DNA of 64,000 bases, taken from assembly GCA_963714795.1 (NCBI GenBank), contig CAVQPS010000010.1, forward strand, positions 372,001 to 436,000, given 5' to 3'. The position numbers and the translations under genes were made by a program. The notes under the pieces are model-generated. The model was not told the origin of the DNA. It saw only the letters and a program-made list of their open reading frames with translations, and did not search any database. Below are positions 52,088 to 61,405 of this stretch, piece after piece. This DNA is from DATIXJ01 sp963714795 (lineage in GTDB: Bacteria; Bacteroidota; Ignavibacteria; UBA10030; SZUA-254). Every line of letters begins with the position of its first letter. Position 1 is the stretch's first letter.

Positions 52088-53055
52088 AGAATTCACAACA
52101 ATCGATCGTCATCGGAACGCGCGGCAGTCAGCTTGCACTCTGGCAGGCAAACTGGGTGAAACAGGAATTGAACACTCATTTTCGTCATCTGCATGTCGAA
52201 ATTCAGATCATCAAAACAACGGGCGACAAAATTCTCGATTCGCCCCTTTCCGCAATCGGTGATAAAGGACTATTCACGAAAGAAATTGAACACGCCCTGT
52301 TGGAACATACAATAGATGTCGCCGTTCACAGCTTGAAAGATCTTCCCACCATGTTACCTGCCGGGTTGAAAATCGGTGCGATTTCAAAACGGGAAGATGT
52401 TCGCGATGTGTTTATCAGTCATCCCGACAAACCGTACAAGCGATTCGACGATGTTCCGCCGGATGCAGCTATTGCAACGGGAAGCCTGAGAAGAAAATGC
52501 CAATTGATGAGTATGAGACCCGGCCTTCGCATTATCGATCTTCGCGGAAATCTCAATACCCGTTTTGCAAAACTTGAACATTCCGATTGGGACGGGATGA
52601 TTCTCGCACGCGCCGGTGTCGTGAGACTCGGTTTCAAACAGCGTATTACACAGGTGTTGCCGATCGAACAGATGATGCCGGCAGTCGGTCAGGGAGCAAT
52701 CGGCATCGAAATCCGGGAACATGATCCTGCGGTTGAAAAATTTCTTGAACCACTTGCAAGCCGCGCGGCAACGATCGCAACAACCGGTGAACGGGCGTTT
52801 CTCCGGTTCCTCGAAGGCGGATGTCAGGTTCCGATCGGTGCCTACGGTCGCATCGCACGCGGAGAATTTTTGCTCGACGCCATGATCGGCAGTCTCGACG
52901 GCAAGAAGATTGTACGCGGTAAAGCCCGCGGGACACCCGACCGTTCGGAAGAACTCGGCAAGCATCTTGCCGAAACATTGTATTCGGGCGGCGGAAAAGA
53001 AATTCTTGAACAAATCCGATCCGTACCGGCAATAAAATCTTCAGCCGCCGGATAA
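52084..53055 (+). CDS. hemC: Porphobilinogen deaminase (hydroxymethylbilane synthase)
   Basis: 323 residues. Joins four porphobilinogens into hydroxymethylbilane on a dipyrromethane cofactor. Seen: IGTRGSQLALWQANWV, TTGDKILDSPLSAIGDKGLFTKEIE, VHSLKDLPT, GSLRRKCQL, IDLRGNLNTR, and the cofactor Cys in FLEGGCQVPIGAYG. Overlaps the hemA stop by ATGA. Confidence 0.96.
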   Translation: MKNSQQSIVIGTRGSQLALWQANWVKQELNTHFRHLHVEIQIIKTTGDKILDSPLSAIGDKGLFTKEIEHALLEHTIDVAVHSLKDLPTMLPAGLKIGAISKREDVRDVFISHPDKPYKRFDDVPPDAAIATGSLRRKCQLMSMRPGLRIIDLRGNLNTRFAKLEHSDWDGMILARAGVVRLGFKQRITQVLPIEQMMPAVGQGAIGIEIREHDPAVEKFLEPLASRAATIATTGERAFLRFLEGGCQVPIGAYGRIARGEFLLDAMIGSLDGKKIVRGKARGTPDRSEELGKHLAETLYSGGGKEILEQIRSVPAIKSSAAG

Positions 53056-53082
53056 ATTTTTCGATACACCAACTCCACCTTT

Positions 53083-53877
53083 GTGAACGACGATAAACCG
53101 TTGACCGGAAAAACAATCCTTATTACCCGCGCTGAGCATCAGGCGGGCGATTTCGTCAATTTGATCATACAGCGGGGGGGTACACCGGTTGTGTTTCCGA
53201 CAATTCAAATCCTTCCGCCCGATTCGTGGGACTCCTGCGACCGTGCGCTACAGGGATTGTATATGTACGATGGAATTATTTTCACCAGTTCCAACGGGGT
53301 CGATTGTTTTTTCCGACGATGCACGGAAAAGTCAATTCCTAAAGCGGATCTTCAATCCAAACAAGTCTTCGTTGTCGGTGAAAAGACAAAACAGGCAACG
53401 GAAAAAGCAGGCCTGTCCGTAGCCATGATGCCTGAAAAATTTACAGCATCGGATCTTTCCAGACAACTCGAACAGCAGGATCTTCACGGCAAAACGTTTC
53501 TTTTCCCACGTGGAAATCTTGGCAGCAACGTTCTGGCTGACAACTTGAAGCTTCTCGGAGCCGGCATCGATTCCGTGATTGTATACAAAACCGAGAAGCC
53601 GAATACCGAGCATATTGACAAGATCCGTTTATTGCTTGAACAAAAAAAAATCGACGTCCTCAGCTTTACGAGTTCTTCGACATTCAATAATTTTACTGCG
53701 CTGTTTTCAAAACAAGAGATGAAATCGTTCTGCACCACGGCACGGATTGCAGTCATCGGGCCGGTCACGGCAAAGACAGTTGAATCGTTCGGTTTAAATG
53801 TCGATATTATACCATCGGTTTCTACCACATCCGCATTGGTAGAAGCCATCGAAGAATTTTTTCAATCGAACAGATAA
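53083..53877 (+). CDS. hemD: Uroporphyrinogen-III synthase
   Basis: 264 residues from GTG 53083. Two-lobed HEM4 fold: TGKTILITRAEHQAGDFVNLI, then YDGIIFTSSNGVDCFF, VVGEKTKQATEKAGL, and FLFPRGNLGSNVLADNLKLLG with VYKTEKPNTE; the second lobe shows LSFTSSSTFNNF and IAVIGPVTAKTVESFGLNVDI. Cyclises hydroxymethylbilane with inversion of ring D. Sequence conservation in this family is low, but the pattern and its place between hemC and hemE are clear. Confidence 0.93.
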   Translation: MNDDKPLTGKTILITRAEHQAGDFVNLIIQRGGTPVVFPTIQILPPDSWDSCDRALQGLYMYDGIIFTSSNGVDCFFRRCTEKSIPKADLQSKQVFVVGEKTKQATEKAGLSVAMMPEKFTASDLSRQLEQQDLHGKTFLFPRGNLGSNVLADNLKLLGAGIDSVIVYKTEKPNTEHIDKIRLLLEQKKIDVLSFTSSSTFNNFTALFSKQEMKSFCTTARIAVIGPVTAKTVESFGLNVDIIPSVSTTSALVEAIEEFFQSNR

Positions 53878-53893
53878 GACCGGACTCGTATTC

Positions 53894-54937
53894 ATGACGA
53901 ATGATATTTTTTTACAGGCACTCCTTCGAAAACCAACCGCACGCACACCGGTATGGATGATGCGGCAAGCCGGTCGATATTTACCGGAATACCGCGCCAT
54001 CCGTGAAAAAGTGGATTTCCTGACATTATGCAAAACACCGGAACTTGCTGCAGAAGTGACGATACAACCTGTCGATATCGTGGATGTGGATGCGGCGATA
54101 ATCTTTTCCGACATACTTGTCGTTCCCGAAGCAATGGGAATGCATTTGATTATCGAGGAAGGAAAGGGCGGACCGCAATTTCCGGCACCTCTCCGGACCG
54201 AACATGCAATCGCATCACTTGTCAATCCCGACCCGAACGACCGGTTGAAATTCGTGATGGATGCTCTCCGGCTGACACGTAAAAATTTAAACGGCAGAGT
54301 TCCCCTCATCGGTTTTTCAGGATCACCATGGACACTGGCTGCATACATGGTTGAAGGCCACGGTTCGAGAAATTTCAGATACATCAAGGAACTGATTTAC
54401 AACGAACCGAAACTCGCTCATAAACTCCTGGAAAAACTTGCCGGAACCGTTGCCGCGTATCTCTCCGCACAAATTGCAGCCGGCGCACAGGCAGTTCAAA
54501 TATTCGATACGTGGGGCGGAATTCTGACACGTGATGCGTTTCAGGAATTTTCATTACGATATATCCGGCAGGTGATCGCCGAAACCAAAACCAACGGAGC
54601 ACCGATCATTGTGTTTTGTAAAGATTGCGGGCACTCGCTCGATGCAATTGCAGCAAGCGGCTGTCAGGCAGTCGGGTTGGACTGGACAACCGATATCGGC
54701 GATGCGCGTCGCTCGGTTGGCAATATCGTTGCACTTCAGGGAAATATGGATCCGACAATGTTATATGCGCGGCCGGAACGGATTCGTGAAGAAGTGAAAT
54801 CGATCCTTAAAAAATTCGGCAAAGGCAGCGGGCATATTTTCAATCTCGGGCATGGTATTTTACCCGACATTCCGGTTGATCATGCAAAAGAATTCATCCG
54901 CGCAGTGAAAGAAGAAAGTCAACCATATCATAACTAA
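53894..54937 (+). CDS. hemE: Uroporphyrinogen decarboxylase
   Basis: 347 residues. Removes four carboxyl groups to give coproporphyrinogen III. Seen: the signature TPVWMMRQAGRYLPEYR, ELAAEVTIQPVDIVDVDAAIIFSDIL, GFSGSPWTLAAYMVEG, QIFDTWGGIL, and VGLDWTTDIGDARRSVG. It starts 16 nt after hemD and is followed after 31 nt by a ferritin-like gene. Confidence 0.96.
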   Translation: MTNDIFLQALLRKPTARTPVWMMRQAGRYLPEYRAIREKVDFLTLCKTPELAAEVTIQPVDIVDVDAAIIFSDILVVPEAMGMHLIIEEGKGGPQFPAPLRTEHAIASLVNPDPNDRLKFVMDALRLTRKNLNGRVPLIGFSGSPWTLAAYMVEGHGSRNFRYIKELIYNEPKLAHKLLEKLAGTVAAYLSAQIAAGAQAVQIFDTWGGILTRDAFQEFSLRYIRQVIAETKTNGAPIIVFCKDCGHSLDAIAASGCQAVGLDWTTDIGDARRSVGNIVALQGNMDPTMLYARPERIREEVKSILKKFGKGSGHIFNLGHGILPDIPVDHAKEFIRAVKEESQPYHN

Positions 54938-54968
54938 TCGTTCATCATTCATTATTTAGGAGATCATC

Positions 54969-55391
54969 ATGGCGGACAAAAAAGCATTGATTCAAGGTTT
55001 GAATGAAGACTTAGCCAATGAGCTGGGCGCTTCCATCCTGTACCTCTATCAAACTTCCACTGCCGTGGGATGGGATGGAGAAGAACTTCGTGAATTCCTT
55101 TCAGCGGAAATTACCGGTGAAATGCAGCATGCAATTTTTTTAGCGGAAAAAATCGCTTCGCTCGGCGGAAAACCGACAACAGAACCGCGCCAGCATAAGA
55201 GTCCGAAAGACGTTAAGAACATGCTCAAGTATGATTTAAAGATGGAACGCGAAGCCGTTGAAAACTACAGACTGCGCGCCATTCAAGCCGAAGAAGCCGG
55301 TGAATTCGGTCTCAAAATTAAACTCGAAGAATTGATCGTCGACGAAACAAGTCATGCCGAACAGATCGAACGTATTCTCAAAGGTATGTAA
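54969..55391 (+). CDS. Ferritin-like diiron protein (bacterioferritin/Dps-like)
   Basis: 140 residues, a four-helix bundle with two E-x-x-H-type pairs: Glu in NEDLANELGASILYLYQ, EITGEMQHAIFLAEKIASLGG, EREAVENYRLRAI and VDETSHAEQIERIL. These match diiron ferroxidase ligands of the bacterioferritin/ferritin-like group. It has a strong Shine-Dalgarno (TTAGGAGATCATCATG). Inserted between hemE and hemF, it may store iron for ferrochelatase or bind heme. No clear heme-ligating Met of classical bacterioferritin can be assigned. Confidence 0.84.
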   Translation: MADKKALIQGLNEDLANELGASILYLYQTSTAVGWDGEELREFLSAEITGEMQHAIFLAEKIASLGGKPTTEPRQHKSPKDVKNMLKYDLKMEREAVENYRLRAIQAEEAGEFGLKIKLEELIVDETSHAEQIERILKGM

Positions 55392-55401
55392 CATTCAATT
55401 C

Positions 55402-56346
55402 GTGACGGCGGAAATAAAAACTCCCGCCGGCATTTTTTCAAACAATCACAATTACGTCACGCAATCCTTGCTTCGTACACAAACACAAGATTATTTCAAA
55501 TCTCTTCAAGACAAGATTTGCAAAAACCTGGAAGCGGTTGACGGATCATCCCGGTTTTCCGAAGATTCATGGTCGCATCAGAACGGCGGCGGCGGAAGAA
55601 GCCGTGTGCTTCAGAACGGCGGCGTGTTTGAAAAAGCCGGAGTCAATTATTCCGCGGTCGACAGTATTCTTTCGGACCGAATCGCAGAACGGATGAACGT
55701 GCAACCGCAATCGATTTTTGCAACCGGCATCTCCCTCGTACTCCACCCGTTCAGCCCGATGATACCGACCGTTCACATGAATCTGAGATATCTCGAACTC
55801 GCAAGTGGCGATGCATGGTTTGGCGGGGGAATCGATCTCACACCATATTATCTCTTTGATGACGATGCGAAACATTTCCACCGGACATTAAAAACAGTTT
55901 GCGATACATATGATCCCGATCGGTATTCTCGCTTCAAGCAATGGTGTGATGAATATTTTACGATCAAACACCGCAATGAAACGCGCGGCATCGGCGGAAT
56001 TTTTTTTGATTACCACCGGGACGATCTGAAGCGTTTTTTTTCTTTTATTCAGGATGTCGGTAATAATTTTCTGGATAGCTATCTTCCCATCGTCAAGCGG
56101 CGAACAGCGGAACCATGGGGCGAACGTGAAAAACAGTGGCAGCTTGTCCGTCGCGGGCGGTATGTCGAATTCAATTTATTGTATGATCGCGGAACGCTGT
56201 TCGGTTTGGAAACAGGCGGACGAACCGAATCCATTTTGATGTCGCTCCCTCCCGCGGCAAACTGGATATACGATCTCCGGATCGAACCGGCATCACGGGA
56301 AGAACGTCTTATGAAGATTCTTCAACATCCTCAATCCTGGATATGA
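55402..56346 (+). CDS. hemF: Oxygen-dependent coproporphyrinogen-III oxidase
   Basis: 314 residues from GTG 55402, 11 nt after the ferritin-like stop. Seen: ENGGGGRSRVL-type segment (QNGGGGRSRVLQNGGVFEKA), LVLHPFSPMIPTVHMNLRYLE, WFGGGIDLTPYYLFDDDAKHFH, and TRGIGGIFFDYHR; C-terminal LLYDRGTLFGLETGGRTESILMSLPP. All are family signatures. It uses O2 as oxidant, so heme synthesis here is aerobic. The start codon is uncertain: no good Shine-Dalgarno. It overlaps hemH by 4 nt. Confidence 0.92.
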   Translation: MTAEIKTPAGIFSNNHNYVTQSLLRTQTQDYFKSLQDKICKNLEAVDGSSRFSEDSWSHQNGGGGRSRVLQNGGVFEKAGVNYSAVDSILSDRIAERMNVQPQSIFATGISLVLHPFSPMIPTVHMNLRYLELASGDAWFGGGIDLTPYYLFDDDAKHFHRTLKTVCDTYDPDRYSRFKQWCDEYFTIKHRNETRGIGGIFFDYHRDDLKRFFSFIQDVGNNFLDSYLPIVKRRTAEPWGEREKQWQLVRRGRYVEFNLLYDRGTLFGLETGGRTESILMSLPPAANWIYDLRIEPASREERLMKILQHPQSWI

Positions 56347-57422
56347 ATGCAGACCGAAATATTGCCGTCGTCCTTTTTCAACTTGGCGGACCCGATTCAC
56401 TGGAAGCAGTCGAACCGTTTTTGTATAATCTTTTTTGCGACCCGGATATCATTAACTTTCCCGGAGCTTTCCTCGCACGAAAAGCATTGGCGCGTTTCAT
56501 TTCCAGACGCCGCTCCCTTAAAGTTGTCGACCACTACAAAGAAATCGGCGGCAAATCTCCCATTGTCGATTTGACAAACGCTCAGGCATCGGCACTCGAG
56601 CAAAAACTTAATACGATGGTCAAAGCGAAAGTCTTTGTCGCAATGCGTTACTGGCATCCGTTAACACAGGAAGTGATCGCCGAACTCAAGAAAAAACAAT
56701 ATTCAAATATCGTCCTGCTTCCGCTCTATCCTCAATTTTCCAAGGCGACGACAATTTCCAGCATGAAGGAATGGAGCCGGCAGTGTAAAATCCATAATTT
56801 TGTCGGTACTCTCGAATCTTCGATCTGCTGTTATTACAATCACCCGCTCTATATCGAAGCGATCGTGGAGAATATCAATCGTATCTATCAGAAATTTTCT
56901 CATCTGAATCCGCACGATGTCGACCTGATTTTTAGCGCTCACGGAGTTCCGGTCAGTCTTATAAACGAAGGCGATCCATACCAACTGCACATCCAGGAAA
57001 CCGTCCGCCTCGTTGTGGAAAAAGGACAATGGCAATCGCCGCACCGTCTCTGCTTCCAGAGTAAAGTCGGACCGGCAGAATGGCTGAAGCCTTCTCTCGA
57101 CACAACAGTTCACGAGCTTGCCGCCGGTGGCAGGAAATATCTTCTCGTCATTCCGATTGCATTTGTCACCGAGCATATCGAAACTCTTCACGAAATTAAT
57201 ATTGAAACACGTGCAGAGGCCGGCCAACTCGGCGTCAAGCAATTTGAAATGATGCCTGCTCTCAACACTCATCCGAAATTCATAGAATGTCTTGCCGATA
57301 TTGTGATGAAAAAAGTGAACAACACTTCGATCGAACTCGGCTCATGCCGGCAAGCGATAACGCTCTATGATCAAAAGAAGCCGACAATTCTTTGTCCATT
57401 TTGGAATTCGTCGAGACAATAA
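56343..57422 (+). CDS. hemH: Ferrochelatase
   Basis: 359 residues. Inserts Fe(II) into the porphyrin. Seen: VVLFQLGGPDSLEAVEPFLYNLF, the RYWHPLTQEVIAELKKK region, ILLPLYPQFS-type IVLLPLYPQFSKATT, LIFSAHGVPVSLI with the metal-ligand His, QSKVGPAEWLKPS, and VTEHIETLHEINIE with the catalytic Glu. A protoporphyrin-type ferrochelatase by context with a HemY-type oxidase directly downstream, though coproporphyrin ferrochelatases share these motifs. Confidence 0.94.
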   Translation: MNADRNIAVVLFQLGGPDSLEAVEPFLYNLFCDPDIINFPGAFLARKALARFISRRRSLKVVDHYKEIGGKSPIVDLTNAQASALEQKLNTMVKAKVFVAMRYWHPLTQEVIAELKKKQYSNIVLLPLYPQFSKATTISSMKEWSRQCKIHNFVGTLESSICCYYNHPLYIEAIVENINRIYQKFSHLNPHDVDLIFSAHGVPVSLINEGDPYQLHIQETVRLVVEKGQWQSPHRLCFQSKVGPAEWLKPSLDTTVHELAAGGRKYLLVIPIAFVTEHIETLHEINIETRAEAGQLGVKQFEMMPALNTHPKFIECLADIVMKKVNNTSIELGSCRQAITLYDQKKPTILCPFWNSSRQ

Positions 57423-57425
57423 CGA

Positions 57426-58823
57426 ATGGAGAATATTTCAAAACATATTGTCGTCGTGGGGGCCGGAATTTCCGGCCTGTGCACTGCATATTGGTTGAAA
57501 AAACGCGGGTTCAATGTCACCGTTTTTGAAGCCGACAGCGAACCGGGCGGAACGATGAAGACAATTCGCAGGGGTGGCTGGTTAATTGAAACCGGACCGA
57601 ACAGCGCACTCGAAACGACGCCGTTACTTCGCGAATTATTCGACCAACTGGAAATCACCGATCAGCGTCTCTACGCCGATGATGCCGCTTCGAAAAGGTT
57701 TATTGTCAGGAACAGCATGTTGAATGTCTTACCGATGGGTTTGGGGTCATTTCTTTCGACCCGGCTCTGGTCGGTCGGCGGAAAATTACGTCTGCTGAAA
57801 GAACCGTTCATCAAAAAAGCATTGAAGGAAGAATCGATCGCTGAATTTGTCACACGCCGTTTGGGAAAAGAATTTCTCGACTATGCAATTAACCCGTTTG
57901 TTGCGGGCGTCTATGCGGGAAGTCCGGAAAAACTATCCGTCCGGTTTGCCTTTCCGAAATTATACGCACTGGAAGCAAATTACGGAGGCCTGATGAAAGG
58001 AACAATCAAATCCCGCCGAGAGCGAAAGAAACGAAAAGAAATTGCCAAAGACCGGGCGCGTTTATTTTCATTCTCCAACGGTATGCAGACATTGCCGAAT
58101 CGTCTTGCGGAAGCTCTGGGTGATTCTCTCCGATTATCCACTCAGGTTGAACATATCATTCCGATGCGAGCCGGTCGTTATCCGAAGTATACAATCTCGA
58201 TTACGAACAATTCTATTCGAACTTCAGTCGACGCGGATGCAGTTGTGCTCAGCACTCCAGCATATGCCGCTTCAAACATCATCCGGCCGATCGATCCGGA
58301 AATGGCTTCCATGCTCGATGCTATTTATTATCCTCCGGTTGCGGAAATATTTCTTGGTTTCAAACATGATCAAATCCGGCGGCGATTGGATGGATTCGGT
58401 TTTCTTGTTCCTGAAGTCGAAAAGAAAAATATTCTCGGCTGCATCTGGTCGTCATCATTGTTTCCGGACCGGGCTCCGACCGGATATGTTGCACTGACGT
58501 CATTCGTCGGCGGCTCGCGCCAACCCGGCCTTGTGGACTCCACCGACGCGAAGCTGATGGAAATCGTCATGGACGATTTGCGGTCATTGATGGGAATCGA
58601 TGGGATGCCTGCGCTGGTAAAAATCGTCCGCTGGAAGAGTGCCATCCCGCAATACAATGTCGGTTACGGCATGACTATCAAAGCAATCGAACGATTCGAA
58701 CAAAATTATCGCGGCACGTTCTTATGCAGTAATTATCGCGGAGGAATTGCGGTCGGGGATTGCGTGATGAACGCGGAAAAAACAGTTCAGACCGTTATGG
58801 AATATCTTGCCGGCAGCTTATAA
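57426..58823 (+). CDS. hemG: Protoporphyrinogen oxidase, HemY/PPOX type
   Basis: 465 residues. FAD-dependent oxidase. Seen: dinucleotide fold IVVVGAGISGLCTAYWL, VTVFEADSEPGGTMKT, WLIETGPNSALE, FLDYAINPFVAGVYAG, and a C-terminal FAD motif NYRGGIAVGDCVMNAEKT. Oxidises the tetrapyrrole with O2. Whether it acts on proto- or coproporphyrinogen is not decided by sequence, but the presence of hemF upstream favours the classical protoporphyrin route. It starts 3 nt after hemH and ends this operon. Confidence 0.92.
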   Translation: MENISKHIVVVGAGISGLCTAYWLKKRGFNVTVFEADSEPGGTMKTIRRGGWLIETGPNSALETTPLLRELFDQLEITDQRLYADDAASKRFIVRNSMLNVLPMGLGSFLSTRLWSVGGKLRLLKEPFIKKALKEESIAEFVTRRLGKEFLDYAINPFVAGVYAGSPEKLSVRFAFPKLYALEANYGGLMKGTIKSRRERKKRKEIAKDRARLFSFSNGMQTLPNRLAEALGDSLRLSTQVEHIIPMRAGRYPKYTISITNNSIRTSVDADAVVLSTPAYAASNIIRPIDPEMASMLDAIYYPPVAEIFLGFKHDQIRRRLDGFGFLVPEVEKKNILGCIWSSSLFPDRAPTGYVALTSFVGGSRQPGLVDSTDAKLMEIVMDDLRSLMGIDGMPALVKIVRWKSAIPQYNVGYGMTIKAIERFEQNYRGTFLCSNYRGGIAVGDCVMNAEKTVQTVMEYLAGSL

Positions 58824-58825
58824 TT

Positions 58826-59743
58826 CTACGGTACGCGTTTCAACCAGATTTCTTTCCACATAAAACAATTGTTCCGCGGGCAACTGCGATGCGAGCTCCC
58901 GTCACAATTCGTGTTATCGAGCAGAACCGTATTCTGAATCCTTTGCATTTTCCCGGTTGCTTCAAGAATAATGCGATCCACCGGCAGGGCAACATGAAAT
59001 TGCTTTCCGCAAAACGCATGCATTTCCGGTGAAAATTCCATTCCTTTGTTTCTTCCGGTTTCATTCAAGGTCGCGGCGATTTCTTCCTTGCTCTTGACTT
59101 CAATAACTTCACCGGCGCGAAGATCCAATGATACATCCGGGGTTTTCGTGAGCGTTCCGCGCAGCATGCCATATTCCGGTTTGCCGAACGTCCGTTGAAC
59201 TTTATTATACAAAACGATCGCCAGCGTTCGTATAACATGCCCGATCGAAACATGCCCGAAACGATAATCATTAACATACTGACTTATCTTCCACCAGGGA
59301 AGATCGTATGTGGCCCGGGATAATTCCGTCGACTGACAAAAATATGTTTCGGCATCCACTTTTGTTTTTAGCCGTATTCCGGAATCATCATTCTCAATTT
59401 TTGCCGGTGACAATTCTCTTTCCGCAACACGCTCCAGCCATGCTTCTTTCCAGAAAATCAAACATGCCCGCTGACAGCCATGGTGTGATGCGCCGTTGCA
59501 CCGAATGTTTTCAAGAAACACCGCGTTGCTCATGCCGCGAACGCCCGCCAGTTCAACGCACGTTTTTTCTGCACGTTTATAAACACGAAAAGTTTTGCCG
59601 CAATACTCGCGCATCTCCGGCATAAACGGCAACAGATCAAGCGTACTTTGATCGTCGAGTGTCCGGAGAATCTCACGAAACGGTTTTACACGGACAACGT
59701 CACCGGTTCGAAGATGAAGCTTCTGTTGAATATCTGATTTCAT
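58826..59743 (-). CDS. Tandem cysteine-rich domain protein of unknown function
   Basis: 305 residues made of two copies of one domain (about 10-106 and 203-305) joined by a helical linker. Each copy reads: LRTGDVVRVK / LRAGEVIEVK, a TLD/TLN turn, F-x-PEM-x-x-(Y/F)CGK-x-F, then V-x-L-(E/D)N-x-x-C-(N/D)G-x-SH, C, and WKE-x-WL-x-RV. Copy 1 has Cys48, Cys62, Cys82, His87/88, Cys90 and Cys94; copy 2 repeats CGK, C-D-G-x-S-H, C and C but lacks the Cys62 equivalent. The start resembles an SH3-like barrel. Metal binding is inferred from the Cys/His spacing. It has no signal peptide and lies antisense to the heme operon's end. I recognise no named family. Confidence 0.72.
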   Translation of the reverse strand: MKSDIQQKLHLRTGDVVRVKPFREILRTLDDQSTLDLLPFMPEMREYCGKTFRVYKRAEKTCVELAGVRGMSNAVFLENIRCNGASHHGCQRACLIFWKEAWLERVAERELSPAKIENDDSGIRLKTKVDAETYFCQSTELSRATYDLPWWKISQYVNDYRFGHVSIGHVIRTLAIVLYNKVQRTFGKPEYGMLRGTLTKTPDVSLDLRAGEVIEVKSKEEIAATLNETGRNKGMEFSPEMHAFCGKQFHVALPVDRIILEATGKMQRIQNTVLLDNTNCDGSSHRSCPRNNCFMWKEIWLKRVP

Positions 59744-59996
59744 AAATACAATTTCTTTTTGGAAAACGGATTGATCAAATCCAAAAACGCAATATATTCA
59801 AAATGAAAGACAACCGTTGTGATTTGCCGTACATTTCATATTTGAGAAATTGATGAAAAAATATACCAAATCCTAAAGCGGTAGTCAAGAAATCCTCTTT
59901 TGCTTGAATAATTCGTTCATGCATTTTTCCGAAAAAATTTGTACATTGACATCAATAAACTTCCCCCTTCAATTTCACTTTTTCATGGAGCACAAT

Positions 59997-61370
59997 ATGG
60001 TCAATATTCCTGCGCCTACGTCAACAGGGCAGAAAACGAGTCCTCCCGCGGCCAGCAAACAATCAATCACTATTATCGACAATCGAACGGGCAAACAATA
60101 CGAAATTCCCATTGAACATGAAACGATTCGTGCGATCGACCTCCGGCAAATCAAAGTCAATGCCGATGATTTCGGTTTGATGACATACGATCCCGCCTTC
60201 ATGAACACGGCGGCCTGCAAGAGCAAGATCACGTTCATCGATGGTGATAAGGGAATTCTTCGATACCGCGGGTATCCGATTGAACAACTTGCCGAAAAAA
60301 GTACGTTTCTTGAAACAGCATATCTCATTATCTACGGAGAACTGCCTGCAAAGTCGCAAGCCGAAGATTGGACGAACAATATCATGATGCACACGCTGAT
60401 TCATGAAAATGTCAAAAAATTTGTCGACGGTTTTCATTATGATGCTCATCCGATGGGGATGCTGGTCAGTTCCGTTGCGGCGCTTTCGACATTTTACACC
60501 GATGCAAAACATATCAATGATCCTGAATCACGGACAAAACAGATTTACCGTCTCGTTGGCAAAATGCCGACGCTCGCCGCATTTGCATTCCGGCACAGCG
60601 TCGGACGACCGTACGTTTATCCCGACAATGAATTGAGTTATGCCGGAAATTTTCTCAGCATGCTGTTCAAGATGACGGAGATTCGATACAAGGTCAATCC
60701 GGTTCTCGAACATGCCCTTGACGTGCTTTTCATCCTCCATGCCGATCACGAACAAAATTGCAGTACGAGCGCGATGCGCAACGTCGGCAGTTCACAGGTC
60801 GATCCGTACTCTGCCACAGCCGCTGCCGCGGCCGCGTTATACGGACCGTTACATGGCGGAGCGAACGAAGCGGTTCTCGAAATGCTCGATGGAATCGGAA
60901 GCAAAAATAATATCCCCGAATTCATCAAGTCGGTGAAAGAAGGCAAAGGAAAGTTGATGGGATTCGGACATCGTGTTTATAAGAATTATGACCCGCGGGC
61001 AAAAGTCATCAAGCGTCTTGCCGATGAAGTTTTCGAAGTCACCGGTCGAAACCCGAAATTAGACATTGCACTGGAACTGGAACGCATTGCACTGGAAGAC
61101 GAATATTTCATCAAACGAAAACTGTATCCCAACGTCGATTTTTATTCCGGATTGATTTACCAGGCAATGGGATTTCCGGTGGAGATGTTCCCTGTCTTGT
61201 TTGCCATCGGCCGCACGCCGGGCTGGGTTGCCCAATGGCAGGAAATGCTTCTCGATCCCGACCAAAAAATCGCACGTCCCCGGCAGATTTATCTGGGCAG
61301 CGATACCCGTGATTATATCATGATGGGCAAGCGCGATGACGTACAGAAAGAGAACAAAACCGGGGCATAA
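59997..61370 (+). CDS. gltA: Citrate synthase
   Basis: 457 residues. Condenses acetyl-CoA and oxaloacetate in the TCA cycle. Type II signatures: GILRYRGYPIEQLAEKSTFLETAYLI, FILHADHEQNCSTSAMR, GPLHGGANEAVLEML with active-site His, GFGHRVYKNYDPRAKVI, and DFYSGLIYQAMGFP with the catalytic Asp. I chose ATG 59997 because GGAG ends 6 nt upstream; starts further 5' (59985, 59904) add an untypical leader. TTGACA at 59946-59951 is a possible -35, but the matching -10 is poor. Confidence 0.95.
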   Translation: MVNIPAPTSTGQKTSPPAASKQSITIIDNRTGKQYEIPIEHETIRAIDLRQIKVNADDFGLMTYDPAFMNTAACKSKITFIDGDKGILRYRGYPIEQLAEKSTFLETAYLIIYGELPAKSQAEDWTNNIMMHTLIHENVKKFVDGFHYDAHPMGMLVSSVAALSTFYTDAKHINDPESRTKQIYRLVGKMPTLAAFAFRHSVGRPYVYPDNELSYAGNFLSMLFKMTEIRYKVNPVLEHALDVLFILHADHEQNCSTSAMRNVGSSQVDPYSATAAAAAALYGPLHGGANEAVLEMLDGIGSKNNIPEFIKSVKEGKGKLMGFGHRVYKNYDPRAKVIKRLADEVFEVTGRNPKLDIALELERIALEDEYFIKRKLYPNVDFYSGLIYQAMGFPVEMFPVLFAIGRTPGWVAQWQEMLLDPDQKIARPRQIYLGSDTRDYIMMGKRDDVQKENKTGA

Positions 61371-61405
61371 TAAACCATGAACGGAAATCATCCGAAACGG
61401 TCTCC

